Below are positions 6,172-6,333 of a stretch of DNA of 6,333 bases, one piece after another. How positions within the stretch are numbered: the first letter of the stretch is position 1; each line of letters opens with the position of its first letter. Below the pieces are notes generated by a model, which saw only the letters and a program-made list of their open reading frames with translations, made no database searches and was not told the origin of the DNA. Made by a program: the position numbers and the translations under genes. Origin of the DNA: an uncultured Prevotellaceae bacterium (GTDB taxonomy: Bacteria > Bacteroidota > Bacteroidia > Bacteroidales > Bacteroidaceae); the NCBI GenBank assembly GCA_946406585.1, contig CAMJLI010000119.1:1-6333 (forward strand). The letters are read 5' to 3'.

Positions 6172-6196
6172 GCGCTTCCCTGCAAGAGGGAAGCGC
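6172..6196 (-). terminator. Intrinsic terminator of the minus-strand gene at the right edge
   Basis: GCGCTTCCCT (6172-6181) and AGGGAAGCGC (6187-6196) form a perfect 10-bp stem with a 5-nt loop. On the minus strand the stem is followed directly by TTTTGTTT, a U-rich tail, so it should end transcription of the gene whose stop codon is at 6235-6233, 36 bp upstream. In the plus direction the tail (AATATTTCC) is less U-rich, but the hairpin may also act as a backup barrier to trpS read-through. Confidence 0.85.
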
Positions 6197-6232
6197 AATA
6201 TTTCCTAGTCTTTATGGAACTACCACTAACAA

Positions 6233-6333
6233 TTAGCGGATTTCCACTGTAGCACGACGGTTGAGCTCGAACGGTGAGAGGATGAGCACACCACCCTTGC
6301 CAACAGATGTGATCTTGCTGCGGTTTACACCCA
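6233..6333 (-). CDS. C-terminal fragment of an unidentified protein
   Basis: The minus strand is open from the right edge for 32 codons to TAA at 6235-6233; the 5' part lies outside the window. The visible C-terminus contains SKITSVGKGGVLILSP and ends LSPFELNRRATVEIR. I do not recognise the family. The NRR near the end faintly recalls OmpA-type C-termini but is far too little to assign. The reading is supported by the strong terminator 36 bp downstream in the same direction. It converges on trpS, with the palindromic element between the two genes. Confidence 0.6.
   Translation of the reverse strand, partial: GVNRSKITSVGKGGVLILSPFELNRRATVEIR

Overview
The window looks like a chromosomal housekeeping region of a Bacteroidota bacterium, most likely Prevotella or a close relative. 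Three things point there. Two promoters read as TTTG-N20-TAnnTTTG, the Bacteroidota primary sigma-factor pattern. The tRNA gene does not encode its CCA end. The AsnRS and TrpRS sequences closely resemble Bacteroides/Prevotella proteins as I remember them. The genus is an inference; the phylum is well supported.

Left part (1-4454, all minus strand): a probable three-gene transcription unit read right to left. It starts at a strong promoter (4423-4454). purB (adenylosuccinate lyase) comes first, then 48 bp later an RsuA/RluB-type rRNA pseudouridine synthase, then 65 bp later asnS (asparaginyl-tRNA synthetase). asnS runs off the left edge probably only a few codons short of its stop. The pseudouridine synthase is unusual: about half of it is a low-complexity N-terminal extension built from Tyr/Gln/Gly/Arg repeats.

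Middle (4455-4852): a tRNA-Val(UAC) gene on the minus strand with its own near-perfect promoter. It is divergent from trpS on the plus strand. The trpS leader holds a -7-like box and two short, mutually exclusive G/C hairpins.

Right part (4853-6333): complete trpS (tryptophanyl-tRNA synthetase, plus strand), then a 294-bp non-coding element (5855-6148). The element has imperfect terminal inverted repeats and three pairs of palindromic modules arranged in mirror order, which suggests a MITE/REP-like mobile repeat. A strong hairpin terminator (6172-6196) and the last 32 codons of an unidentified minus-strand gene close the window.

The recognisable genes mostly serve translation (two aminoacyl-tRNA synthetases, a tRNA, an rRNA modification enzyme), plus one purine biosynthesis step. 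I see no defence system, CRISPR array or prophage. The items most worth a second look are the repeat-rich extension of the pseudouridine synthase and the nested palindromic element after trpS.
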